Source: JAQVSH01 sp964451605 (lineage in GTDB: Bacteria > Bacteroidota > Bacteroidia > Bacteroidales > UBA4181). Taken from it: a stretch of 33,679 bases of DNA. Location of the stretch: positions 1 through 33,679 of the forward strand of contig CAYVJA010000028.1 of the NCBI GenBank assembly GCA_964451605.1. Reading direction: 5' to 3'. The notes below the pieces were generated by a model. The model was not told the origin of the DNA and ran no database searches. It saw only the letters and a list, made by a program, of their open reading frames with translations. Both the position numbers and the translations under genes were made by a program. Positions within the stretch are counted from its first letter, which is position 1, and the number at the start of each line of letters is the position of its first letter. This document shows positions 1 through 8,200 of the stretch, in pieces.

Positions 1-368
1 TATACCAATAGGCAGAGGGATTATTCAACGATTAATTTCTTAGATATGGCCGAATATGTGGATTTAAAGCCCGAAAATCTGAAAAAAAGATAGCGGGGTA
101 TGCGCTGAATGAGGGCGCCTTTCTCTACCTTGATTCTGTTTTGAACTGGTGCGACGCAGTGGGCATTGGCGTGATGATTGATCCACACCGATTTCCGGGC
201 ATGCAAAATCACTGCTATATGCCTGAAGCCTTTACTCACCAGAATGTCTGGAGCGAAGGTGCCAATATTGGCTACCCGGGAGTCATAGAAGGGGAAGAAT
301 GGAATGTCCGTAAACTTCGCAAAGAGCAGGTGGAACTTATCCGTTTTAGCCGAAAAAACAGGCCCTAA
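1..368 (+). pseudogene. Frameshifted fragment resembling a GH5 glycosidase
   Basis: Two overlapping open stretches read as one decayed gene. The first frame is open from the left window edge to a stop at about 91-93 and includes DMAEYVDLKPENLKK. A switch of frame in the A-rich run near 80-92 then gives ALNEGAFLYLDSVLNWCDAV and IDPHRFPGM, ending at the stop at 366-368. The segment with LDSVLNWC followed by IDPHRFPG resembles the early beta-strand region of GH5 cellulase-type TIM barrels, where a conserved His-x-x-Pro-Gly occurs. No catalytic Glu region is present, so it cannot be a working enzyme. The 5' part may continue outside the window. The GH5 assignment is from pattern recognition only, and other TIM-barrel glycosidases are possible. 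Confidence 0.4.
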
Positions 369-394
369 CGCTTTTTCTTCCGTATTCCCTTTAG

Positions 395-547
395 GGAAGA
401 TTGTTGAGTAATTCCGAATCACACTTTCAAAGAACCATCGCTGTTAGTCAGGGGCTCTCGCAATTGGCATTTTCAGCTATCCCGGATGAAAAGGAGGTAG
501 CACAAACCTTGTTAAATACAATCAATTATCTAAACAATAAGAAATAA
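395..547 (+). pseudogene. Unidentified coding remnant (C-terminal tail)
   Basis: A frame open from 395 and closed by TAA at 545-547 encodes about 50 residues without a clear start codon. It includes the protein-like stretch AFSAIPDEKEVAQTLLNTIN and ends in NYLNNKK. It follows the GH5-like fragment in another frame, so it may be the tail of the same broken gene or of a different one. I do not recognise the family. Between this stretch and the promoter at 584 I see nothing else. Confidence 0.25.
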
Positions 548-583
548 GTGATGGTAATGGCGTTGAAAAGGATGTAAAACAGC

Positions 584-614
584 TTGATATTCATCATCCT
601 TTTTCCTACATTTG
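584..614 (+). promoter_or_regulatory. Predicted Bacteroidota-type promoter of hipBA
   Basis: TTG at 584-586 and TACATTTG at 607-614 are 20 bases apart, which matches the -33 TTG and -7 TAnnTTTG elements of the Bacteroidota primary sigma factor. Transcription would start near 621, leaving about 30 bases before the ATG at 652. Because HipB-type proteins usually repress their own operon, an operator may overlap this site, but I could not define one. Confidence 0.55.
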
Positions 615-651
615 TAAGTGCTCAAATAATAGCAATTATACCCGAAAATTT

Positions 652-978
652 ATGGATATAGATAACATATTATCACTTATCGGAAAAACTCCGGGCGTAT
701 TGCTGGAGGAGATTGCTCAACGGGTTAAGCAGCGTCGGTTGGAGATGGGCTGGACGCAAAAGATGCTGGCAAGTAAGGCCGGCGTCTCTCTGGCCTCGTA
801 CAGGCGCTTTGAGTTGACGGGCGAGATATCTTTTCGATCGCTGGTAATGCTGGCTTTTGCGTTGGAAATGACGGAAGAGTTCGAAACCCTTTTTTCCAGA
901 CGGGTATACCGAAATATCGACGCCATGATTGAGGCATCGCAACCCTATCAAAGAAAACGAGGCAAGAGAAATGGATAA
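652..978 (+). CDS. hipB: HipB-like antitoxin, XRE-family DNA-binding protein
   Basis: The 108-residue protein has a helix-turn-helix of the XRE/Cro type at about residues 20-75: a first helix around IAQRVKQRRLEMGWTQ, then LASKAGVSLASYRRFE as the recognition unit. Family knowledge: HipB proteins bind operator DNA as dimers, neutralise the HipA kinase and repress their own operon. It is somewhat longer than the 88-residue E. coli HipB, with a basic C-terminal tail rich in Lys and Arg. Its last eight bases overlap the start of the next gene (ATGGATAA), which points to coupled translation. The order antitoxin then toxin is the classical one. The family is clear; antitoxin function is inferred from the partner gene. 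Confidence 0.85.
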   Translation: MDIDNILSLIGKTPGVLLEEIAQRVKQRRLEMGWTQKMLASKAGVSLASYRRFELTGEISFRSLVMLAFALEMTEEFETLFSRRVYRNIDAMIEASQPYQRKRGKRNG

Positions 979-2062
979 ATCCGGCTATATTGAGGTCTAT
1001 ATTTCGGATGTGCGAGTAGGGCGAATGGCTCTTTCGCCCGAAGGGATATGCGGCTTTGAATACGACATAGAGTGGATTCAGACCGGTTATTCTATATCTC
1101 CTTTCTATCTCCCCCTGAAACCGGGTCTGATTCTGTCGAAACGAGAGCCGTTCAACGGGAATTTCGGCGTGTTCAACGACAGTCTCCCGGATGGATGGGG
1201 AAATCTCCTGCTCGATCGCTATTTACAAGAGCAGGGGATTGATCCCTATAAGCTTACAATCCCGGAACGGCTGTCGATAATAGGTTCTACCGGCCGCGGT
1301 GCATTAACGTACCGCCCCGACAAAAGCATGACGCACGATAATTCACCCGTTGACTTGCATCGTTTAGCTAAAAAAGCCGGACAGATACTCGAAAGCAAAG
1401 AGAGTAAGGGGTCGGTTGAGCTGCTCTATAGATATGGTGGGTCGTCAGGGGGAGCCCGCCCAAAAGTATTTGCCAGGATAGATAGACGTGAGTGGCTGGT
1501 GAAATTCAGAGCCTCAAACGATCCGGAAAACGTAGGAGAAATAGAATACCACTATTCGTTACTGGCCAAAGCGTGTGGAATTAAAATGGCTGAAACCCGA
1601 CTGTTCGACGGGCAATATTTTGGGGCAGAACGATTCGATAGAACCCCAAACGGTAAGGTTCACACCATAAGTGCAGCAGGATTATTACATGCCAATTATC
1701 GAATCCCCTCTCTCGACTACGCTACACTCTTAAAACTGACCCTCCACCTAACCAAAGATATGGAGCAGGTGACCGAGATGTTCCGCAGAATGGTCTTCAA
1801 CATACTGATTTCGAACCGGGACGATCATGCGAAAAACTTTTCTTTCCAATGGATTGATGGAGCATGGAAACTATCGCCTGCCTACGATCTTTTGCCTAGT
1901 AGCGGATTCAACGGATATCACACCACAACCATAAACGGCAAAGGCGAACCGATGGAATCCGATATCACGGCTGTGGCATCGGAGGTGGGAATACCCAAAC
2001 AGCGGGCAAAACAGATTCTGGAAGAGATTCGGGATAAGGTTCGTCCCGAAAAGTTGCGATAG
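971..2062 (+). CDS. hipA: HipA-like serine/threonine kinase toxin
   Basis: I take the ATG at 971, which overlaps the hipB stop, giving 363 residues; an in-frame ATG at 929 would add 14 residues lying inside hipB. The N-terminal HipA_N part (about 1-110) contains VYISDVRVG and FNDSLPDGWG. The kinase core follows: a glycine- and serine-rich loop GGSSGGARPK (Ser158/Ser159), a candidate ATP-binding Lys in WLVKF, the catalytic-loop motif RDDHAKNFSF with Asp284, and the metal-binding motif SPAYDLLPS. These match E. coli HipA, which phosphorylates glutamyl-tRNA synthetase and induces persistence. All key residues appear intact, so the toxin is probably active. It is shorter than the 440-residue E. 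coli protein, as in other compact HipA variants. The cellular target here is unknown. Confidence 0.9.
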   Translation: MDKSGYIEVYISDVRVGRMALSPEGICGFEYDIEWIQTGYSISPFYLPLKPGLILSKREPFNGNFGVFNDSLPDGWGNLLLDRYLQEQGIDPYKLTIPERLSIIGSTGRGALTYRPDKSMTHDNSPVDLHRLAKKAGQILESKESKGSVELLYRYGGSSGGARPKVFARIDRREWLVKFRASNDPENVGEIEYHYSLLAKACGIKMAETRLFDGQYFGAERFDRTPNGKVHTISAAGLLHANYRIPSLDYATLLKLTLHLTKDMEQVTEMFRRMVFNILISNRDDHAKNFSFQWIDGAWKLSPAYDLLPSSGFNGYHTTTINGKGEPMESDITAVASEVGIPKQRAKQILEEIRDKVRPEKLR

Positions 2063-2094
2063 CCGACGGTGAAAACAGAGCCGAAAATCCCCCC

Positions 2095-2130
2095 AAAAAA
2101 AAGAACCGTCTGCATCACAGACGGTTCTTT
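2095..2130 (-). terminator. Intrinsic terminator of the tRNA-Lys transcript
   Basis: A perfect 13-base stem (2100-2112 with 2118-2130, loop CATCA) is followed on the minus strand by a run of eight T (complement of 2095-2102), partly formed by the end of the stem. It lies directly downstream of the tRNA. On the plus strand there is only a weak T run, though the hairpin may also help end the hipBA transcript. Confidence 0.8.
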
Positions 2131-2140
2131 CGGTATTTTG

Positions 2141-2213
2141 TGATCCGCCTGGGGCTCGAACCCAGGACCCCAACATTAAAAGTGTTGTGCTCTACCTGCT
2201 GAGCTAGCGAATC
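2141..2213 (-). tRNA. tRNA-Lys (anticodon TTT)
   Basis: The minus strand folds as a 73-base tRNA. The acceptor stem GATTCGC pairs with GCGGATC (one G-U pair), followed by discriminator A. The D arm contains AGCTCAGCAGGTAGAGC, the anticodon loop is CTTTTAA with anticodon TTT, and the T arm carries the GGTTCGAGCCC-type loop. CCA is not encoded. Confidence 0.95.
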
Positions 2214-2245
2214 GGTCCGCTATACGGCTTCCCGTAAAAGCGGTG

Positions 2246-2276
2246 CAAAGGTGTACAATTTTTCCGAAACTCCCAA
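2246..2276 (-). promoter_or_regulatory. Possible promoter of tRNA-Lys
   Basis: Read on the minus strand, TTG (complement of 2274-2276) is followed after 20 bases by CACCTTTG (complement of 2246-2253), close to the Bacteroidota TAnnTTTG element but lacking its TA. Transcription would start about 25 bases upstream of the tRNA. The rest of the gap 2277-2370 holds nothing I recognise. Confidence 0.35.
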
Positions 2277-2370
2277 CCCGTTAAGGGAATTTTTGGGGTT
2301 GAATCCGGAAAAAGAGCATAAGTGAAAGAATATCAAACAATCAGCAAACAGCAAGCTCGGGAAGGGTGCT

Positions 2371-3675
2371 TTAGAAGCTAAACGATACCCCCACCGAAGG
2401 CACTAACACATCCGACACATACGATCCGGAAAAACGGTTCTCCGGAGCAGTCGGACGGGGATCGGCATACGAACCGCCCCGTTTGATACCATGGATATAG
2501 AGGAATGAGGCATCAATCGAAAAGTGTTCATAGGGTCTGAAGCTGAAACCGGTAGAGAACCCCAATTTGTTCTGACCAGGGGTCTCGGGATTGTAGAAAT
2601 CGGATTGAATGGGCGACTCATCATAGTAAAAACCCATTCTTACATCAAACCGGTCGGTTACGGCATACTGGCTTCCTAAGCGGTAAATCAGGGTATTCTC
2701 ATAATTTTTCACTGCACGTATATTGTAGCCATTCAGCACATTCTGTGTAAACTTCAGGTTTAACTCATCATAGGCTTTCCAGCCCACAAACTGCAGTTCG
2801 CCCGAAAGCAGAAGACGGTTGTCAGGTCTGTAGGCAACGCCAATATTCAGGTTAGAAGGGAGAGGAAGTTCGGCCGAAAAGGTTCCCAAATCGAGAGGAG
2901 GTATCACAATCGAGGAAATCGAACCGATAATGGTCCGAATCGGTTCGCTGGCAAAGTTGATTTCAGCATCACCCTCTTTCACCCTCATCTTCACTTTCGA
3001 GCGGTAAGAGACGCCGACGGTTACCTTCTCCGAGATATCAAAAATAGCACCCAGATTATATCCCAAACGCAGAGAGGAGTTGCCCTTCAGCGTGGCCGCA
3101 ACAGGCACCACATCGGCATAGGCAGGATTCACACCGGCCAATGAGCCCACGGGCATCAAAGCACGCGAAAGTGACACATTACCAAAAGCCAACACCAGAC
3201 CGGCACCAAAACTCAATTTCTCGGTAATGCGATACGAGAGGGTAGGCTGAATAAAGAAAGACTTGAGATCAATCTCCTGAATCAGATGGGCACCCTGCCA
3301 GTTCGAAGGCCAAACAAGCGAACTGCCGTAAGGGGTAGTAAAACTGATACCGGCAGCCAAATTATCGTAGATCTTAAACCCGGCATAGAGATAAAGAGGG
3401 GTACTGACCGGATTGTCGGTAGAGACTTTGAGGTTGCCCTTCTGGTAGCGGATATCCGAGATAACCCCGGTAACACCGGCCGAGATATCCACATTGCGAT
3501 CCATTAACGAAAGTGCACCGGGATTAAAGTGCATACTCTCCGAGCCCAATTTTAGGGCCGATCCTACATGACCCATACCCATCTGGCGGGCACTGAGCAG
3601 ATTAACCTGGTAACCCTCTGCGTGGAGCGCCAGCGAGACCAGCATCACACTTAACACTGTAAAGATTCTTTTCAT
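2371..3675 (-). CDS. FadL/OmpP1/TodX-family outer-membrane transport protein
   Basis: The protein has 434 residues from the ATG at 3675. An in-frame ATG at 3732 would add 19 residues in front of an obvious signal peptide (MKRIFTVLSVMLVSLALHA), so it is rejected. After cleavage the N-terminus LLSARQMGMGHVGSALKLGS followed by MHFNPGALSLM matches the plug or hatch of FadL-family 14-strand barrels, with their NPA-like motif. The rest is alternating beta-strand sequence ending in GVSFSF, a typical terminal outer-membrane strand with a final Phe. Family members let hydrophobic compounds such as long-chain fatty acids or aromatics cross the outer membrane. The substrate here is unknown. It lies downstream of pyruvate kinase in the same direction, 49 bases away, but has its own promoter candidate. 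Confidence 0.85.
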   Translation of the reverse strand: MKRIFTVLSVMLVSLALHAEGYQVNLLSARQMGMGHVGSALKLGSESMHFNPGALSLMDRNVDISAGVTGVISDIRYQKGNLKVSTDNPVSTPLYLYAGFKIYDNLAAGISFTTPYGSSLVWPSNWQGAHLIQEIDLKSFFIQPTLSYRITEKLSFGAGLVLAFGNVSLSRALMPVGSLAGVNPAYADVVPVAATLKGNSSLRLGYNLGAIFDISEKVTVGVSYRSKVKMRVKEGDAEINFASEPIRTIIGSISSIVIPPLDLGTFSAELPLPSNLNIGVAYRPDNRLLLSGELQFVGWKAYDELNLKFTQNVLNGYNIRAVKNYENTLIYRLGSQYAVTDRFDVRMGFYYDESPIQSDFYNPETPGQNKLGFSTGFSFRPYEHFSIDASFLYIHGIKRGGSYADPRPTAPENRFSGSYVSDVLVPSVGVSFSF

Positions 3676-3700
3676 GCTGTCTAGTTTATTAAAGATTAGC

Positions 3701-3733
3701 GAAAGATAAGAAAAGGGTGGCACACTATACAAA
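3701..3733 (-). promoter_or_regulatory. Possible promoter of the FadL-family gene
   Basis: On the minus strand, TTTG (complement of 3730-3733) lies 21 bases before TATCTTTC (complement of 3701-3708), a one-base variant of TAnnTTTG. The upstream element sits in the last codons of pyk. The predicted start of transcription is about 20 bases before the ATG. Confidence 0.35.
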
Positions 3734-5155
3734 GCTCAGACGCAACATATTGGTTTGCCCCTTCTCAACAACGGGAACCGACCCGACATGGACCACCACC
3801 TGGCCGGGATTGGCAATCTGATGCTGTTTCATAAACTCAAGCGACTCGGCTACAGCCTCGTCTATATCTACAATCTTATCGAAATGGTAGGCAGTTGTAC
3901 CCCAAATAAGTGCCATTTTCCGAACCAACGCCTTGTTATGGGTGAAGACCACAATCCGGGCCTTGGGCCGGTAACTGGCAATTCGGAAAGCGGTATAGCC
4001 CGAAAAAGTAAAGACCACAATGGTACTGGCACCTGTCTGTTCGGCCAGCCGGCAAGCATTCAGGCAAATGGAGTCGGGTAAAAAAGTGTGTGAGCCGGGA
4101 ACAGGTAATACCTCACGGAAATAGGGAAAACCGTTCAACTCAGTATGGGCAATAATTTGTTCCATGGCCTCTACCGCCTCAACGGGATATTTCCCGGTAG
4201 AACTTTCGCCGCTGAGCATCACGGCATCAGCCCCGTCGAGTACAGCATTGGCCACATCATTGGCCTCGGCACGGGTGGGCATAAAGTTGGTAATCATACT
4301 CTCGAGCATCTGCGTGGCAATGATTACCGGCTTGGCCTTAAGCAGACATTTCGAAACAATCTCCTTCTGAATGGCAGGTACCTGAAAAAAGGGTACCTCA
4401 ACGCCCATATCGCCACGGGCCACCATCACCCCGTTCGAGGCATCAATAATATCGTCGAGGCATAGCAGAGCCTCCGGCTTCTCAATCTTGGCAATAATGC
4501 GTGCAATCTTCTTTTCGCGACGAAGAATCTCACGAAGCGGCTCTATATCAGCGGCCGAACGTACAAACGAAAGGGCAATCCAATCAATATTGTACTCAAG
4601 GGCAAACAGCACATCCTCAATATCTTTCTGGGTCAGGCTCGGCAACGAAACCTGGGTATCGGGCAAATTCACCCCCTTTCGCGAAGAGAGTATTCCACCG
4701 TGTATCACCTGCATTCGTACAAGATTGGTACCATTGGTTTCCAGCACTTCCAGTTTGAGTTTTCCGTCGTCGACCAGAACAAATTCGCCGGGCTTCACAT
4801 CAGAGGCAAAGTTATCGTAACTCATGTAAACCTTCGAAGCCGTTCCCAGACAAGGCGTATTGGTAAAGAGGATTTCCGAACCATCGCGCAACAGAACCGC
4901 ATTGTTTTCTACCTCTCCAATCCGAAGCTTAGGCCCCTGCAAATCGGCCAACATACTGATATGGGCATCATGGGTGTGGTTCAGCGCGATAATTCGTTCA
5001 ATCACCTCGCGGTGATCAGTATGGGTACCGTGCGAAAAATTGAGACGAAACACATTTACTCCCGCCTTCATCAGCGATTCGAGCATTTCGTACGAAGAGG
5101 TGGCCGGCCCCACCGTTGCAATCACCTTGGTGTGTGCATTACTGAATTGCGCCAT
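3725..5155 (-). CDS. pyk: Pyruvate kinase
   Basis: The enzyme makes pyruvate and ATP from phosphoenolpyruvate and ADP in the last step of glycolysis, in the cytoplasm. The 476-residue protein starts at the ATG at 5155 (MAQFSNAHTKVIATVGP); the frame is open further upstream to 5338 but that part would run through the promoter region. Family landmarks in order: VFRLNFSHG, LADLQGPKLRIGE, the small B-domain around 75-170, WIALSFVRS, the active-site lysine motif IIAKIEKPEA, VMVARGDMGVE and the signature around TQMLESMITNFMPTRAE. The C-terminal allosteric domain is present. The length is normal for bacterial type pyruvate kinases. It is divergent from the epimerase-GH9 gene, with 97 bases between the two starts. 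Confidence 0.97.
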   Translation of the reverse strand: MAQFSNAHTKVIATVGPATSSYEMLESLMKAGVNVFRLNFSHGTHTDHREVIERIIALNHTHDAHISMLADLQGPKLRIGEVENNAVLLRDGSEILFTNTPCLGTASKVYMSYDNFASDVKPGEFVLVDDGKLKLEVLETNGTNLVRMQVIHGGILSSRKGVNLPDTQVSLPSLTQKDIEDVLFALEYNIDWIALSFVRSAADIEPLREILRREKKIARIIAKIEKPEALLCLDDIIDASNGVMVARGDMGVEVPFFQVPAIQKEIVSKCLLKAKPVIIATQMLESMITNFMPTRAEANDVANAVLDGADAVMLSGESSTGKYPVEAVEAMEQIIAHTELNGFPYFREVLPVPGSHTFLPDSICLNACRLAEQTGASTIVVFTFSGYTAFRIASYRPKARIVVFTHNKALVRKMALIWGTTAYHFDKIVDIDEAVAESLEFMKQHQIANPGQVVVHVGSVPVVEKGQTNMLRLSFV

Positions 5156-5175
5156 ATCTTGCTTTTTGTCCGTGC

Positions 5176-5183
5176 CAAAGGTA
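5176..5183 (-). promoter_or_regulatory. -7 element of the pyk promoter
   Basis: The minus strand reads TACCTTTG, a full match to TAnnTTTG, about 20 bases before the pyk ATG. I see no good -33 TTTG at the right distance. Confidence 0.45.
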
Positions 5184-5205
5184 AAGAAAAAGAAAACGGA
5201 ATTAC

Positions 5206-5213
5206 TAGCTTTG
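5206..5213 (+). promoter_or_regulatory. -7 element of the epimerase-GH9 promoter
   Basis: TAGCTTTG is a full match to TAnnTTTG and lies 39 bases before the ATG at 5253. No convincing -33 element is visible. It is only 22 bases from the opposing pyk element, so the two promoters should compete or be co-regulated. Confidence 0.45.
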
Positions 5214-5252
5214 TAATATGCAGTAATATCCTCACTCTGATAGTTTAGAAAT

Positions 5253-8200
5253 ATGAAAAAGGCACTAGTCGTTCTCTTTGTTTCTCTGTTGGCAGCGTTT
5301 CCGGCCTTACCCCTTGACGCGCAAACAAAGAAGCCCAATCCAACCCTGGATACCCTGAGTCGGGAGATAGTAACCGATCTGCGACAAAATATTCTCCCTT
5401 TTTGGAAACAGCATTCGGTAGACCCGACGGGAGGATTTTACGGACGACTGCTCTACGACGGAGTGCCAATACCCGGCGTTCAGAAAGGAGCAGTACTGAA
5501 TGCCCGGATTCTGTGGACCTTTTCGTCCGAATACAGGCTGTTTGCCGATTCCAAAGCCTTAGAGCTGGCCAACCGGGCTCAACGTGAATATATCGACCGC
5601 TTTATCGACAAAGAGTATGGTGGCGTCTATTGGCTGTTGTCTGGCCAGGGCCCTTCGCACGATTCGGTAAAACTGGCCTATGCCATTGCATTTGGCATAT
5701 ATGGGCTGTCGGAGCACTACCGGGCAACAAAGAATCCTGAGAGTCTCGAAAAAGCCATCGAACTCTATAATTCTCTCGAAACCCATCTGTTCGACAAGAG
5801 CTATGGGGGTTACCTCGAATCGGCCTCCAGAAAATGGGATGGCCCGGCCCGTTTCAGCTACGAAGGGGACGGGACCCAGGAGAAAAGCATGAATACCCAC
5901 TTGCATGTGCTGGAGGCTTACACCAATCTGTTCCGGGTTTGGCCCGACCCCCGGCTTAAACAACAGACAGAAGCACTGATCGAACTGTTTCTCAACAAGA
6001 TTATCGATCACAAAAGAGGCCATCAGAAGCTCTTTTTTGCACGTAATTGGGATAGTCTCGCAGAAATCGACTCGTACGGACACGATATCGAAATGTCGTG
6101 GCTACTCTATGAAGCTGCAAAGGTGCTGAATGACAAGAAATTACTAAAAGAGACAGCAAAAGTTGCAGTAGAAATTGCCAGGGTACAGGCAGCCGAAGGC
6201 CTGCATCCCGAGGGAGGCATGATGTACGAGAAAAAGGGCAACCGGCTCAACCAGGAGCGCTCCTGGTGGCCACAGTCCGAAGCGGTTGTCGGGTTTCTGA
6301 ATGCCTGGGAACTATCAAACGACCCCTTCTTTTTGGAGCAGGCATCCAACATGTGGCAGTTTATTAAAACCAGGATGATAGACCGAACCTACGGCGAATG
6401 GTTTAGCGGTATATCGAGAGACGGGAAAACGGAAGCAGCCGCCGATAAAGCCTCTCCCTGGAGGTGTCCCTACCACAACAGCCGAATGGGATTTGAAGTC
6501 TGCGAGCGATTTCTCAAAGAGCGTCCTGACCTACTCTCTGCAACGCTTACAGCAGCTACCCGGCCGACGGCCCCTCTTCCCAAAGAGTTTATATTGAACA
6601 CCCAGGGGTATTTCGAAAACGGTCCGGCCAATGTGATGGTATTTCAGGATATCTACCCCGAGGGACATCAGGGCGGAGTGGGTATTATTCAACACGGGCG
6701 AAGAGTGGCCACCAATGGCGACCTTCGTCTGGAGGCCACCCCGGGGCAGTGGCAACCCCTGCCCAAAGCAGGTAAACGGGTAGTCGACAAGGAAAAGAAG
6801 AGTATTTCAATCGAGATGTCCTATCCCGATCCTGCCCAAAATATGCGGGGATTTAATCCCCTCCGCTACCCCGACCTCGAACTCAATTATAAGGTACAGG
6901 TAGAACCGAGAGGTGATGCTGTCTATATTCGGGTCGACCTTGACCGGCCCATTCCGGAAGCTTTTGTCGGGAAAATCGGTTTCAATATGGAACTCTTCCC
7001 CGGATGGCTCTTTGGAAAAACGTGGCAGATGGATGGAAAATTCGGCATCTTTCCCCGACAACCCAACGGTGCTTCGATACTCGACATAAACCGGGTTGCT
7101 CAGGCCGTTCCCATCGCCGCGGGCAAAGAGTTGGTGGTGGTACCCGAAGAGAATCTGCAACGCCTTTCCATCCGGTCCGAAAACGGTTCACTGCAACTGC
7201 TCGACGGCCGAATCCAACACAACAACGGCTGGTTTGTGGTAAGGCAGACCGTTGCTGCAGGTATAACAGAAAAGGCCATCGAGTGGCTGGTTACCCCCAA
7301 CGCGATGGCCGGATGGAAAGCCGATCCGGTAATTCATGTCTCGCAGGTGGGATACCATCCCCTTCAAAAAAAGATGGCTGTGATAGAACTTGACAAAAAC
7401 GATGTCGAAAGAGACTCCATAGGGCTCTACCGAATTGAGGCCAATGGCAACCCGACTTTGGTCCAAAGCGCCCTGGGAACCGAATGGGGCCGTTTTTTAC
7501 GGTACGACAATCTGCAGTTCGATTTTTCGGATGTAAAACAGGAGGGAATGTACTTTGTACAGTACGCTACACAGCGTAGTCAGCCCTTTAAAATTGGTGC
7601 CGATATTTACAAAAGAGAGGTTTGGCAGCCGGTACTCGACTATTTTCTTCCTGTGCAGATGTGCCATATGCGGGTAAGCGAAAAATACAGGGTATGGCAC
7701 GACTACTGCCATATGGACGATGCCCTGATGGCCCCCCTGAATTACAATCACATCGACGGGTATGTACAGGGTGAGTCAACCCTCACCCCGTTTAAGCCGG
7801 CCGACCACGTACCCGGACTGAACATCGGGGGTTGGCACGATGCCGGCGACTATGATATCCGGATAGAGTCGCAGGCCGAGGAATGTTACATACTCACGCT
7901 GGCAAGAGAGGCTTTCGGTGTGGATTACGACAACACCACCATTAATCAGGCCACCCGACAGGTTGAAATTCACCAACCTGACGGGAAACCCGATATTCTT
8001 CAGCAAATTGAACATGGTGCACTGTCGATTGTTGCAGGGTATAACCAATTGGGCAGACTATACCGCGGTATTATTGCCCCCACCGTTCGGCAGTACGTGC
8101 TCCTGGGCGATGCATCGGCCATGACCGATGGCGAAGTGAGAGGAACGCGTCCGGCCGATTTTTTTGGATCGGTTACCCTGCCAGATCCCTACGACGACCG

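Noticed and set aside
547..655. Signal-peptide-like stretch (LIFIILFPTFVSAQ) before hipB
   Set aside because: It has a stop codon just before it and ends after a few residues; the same bases form the hipBA promoter.
5156..5338. N-terminal extension of pyruvate kinase to an upstream ATG
   Set aside because: It would cover both promoters and the start of the divergent gene, and the family begins near the ATG at 5155.
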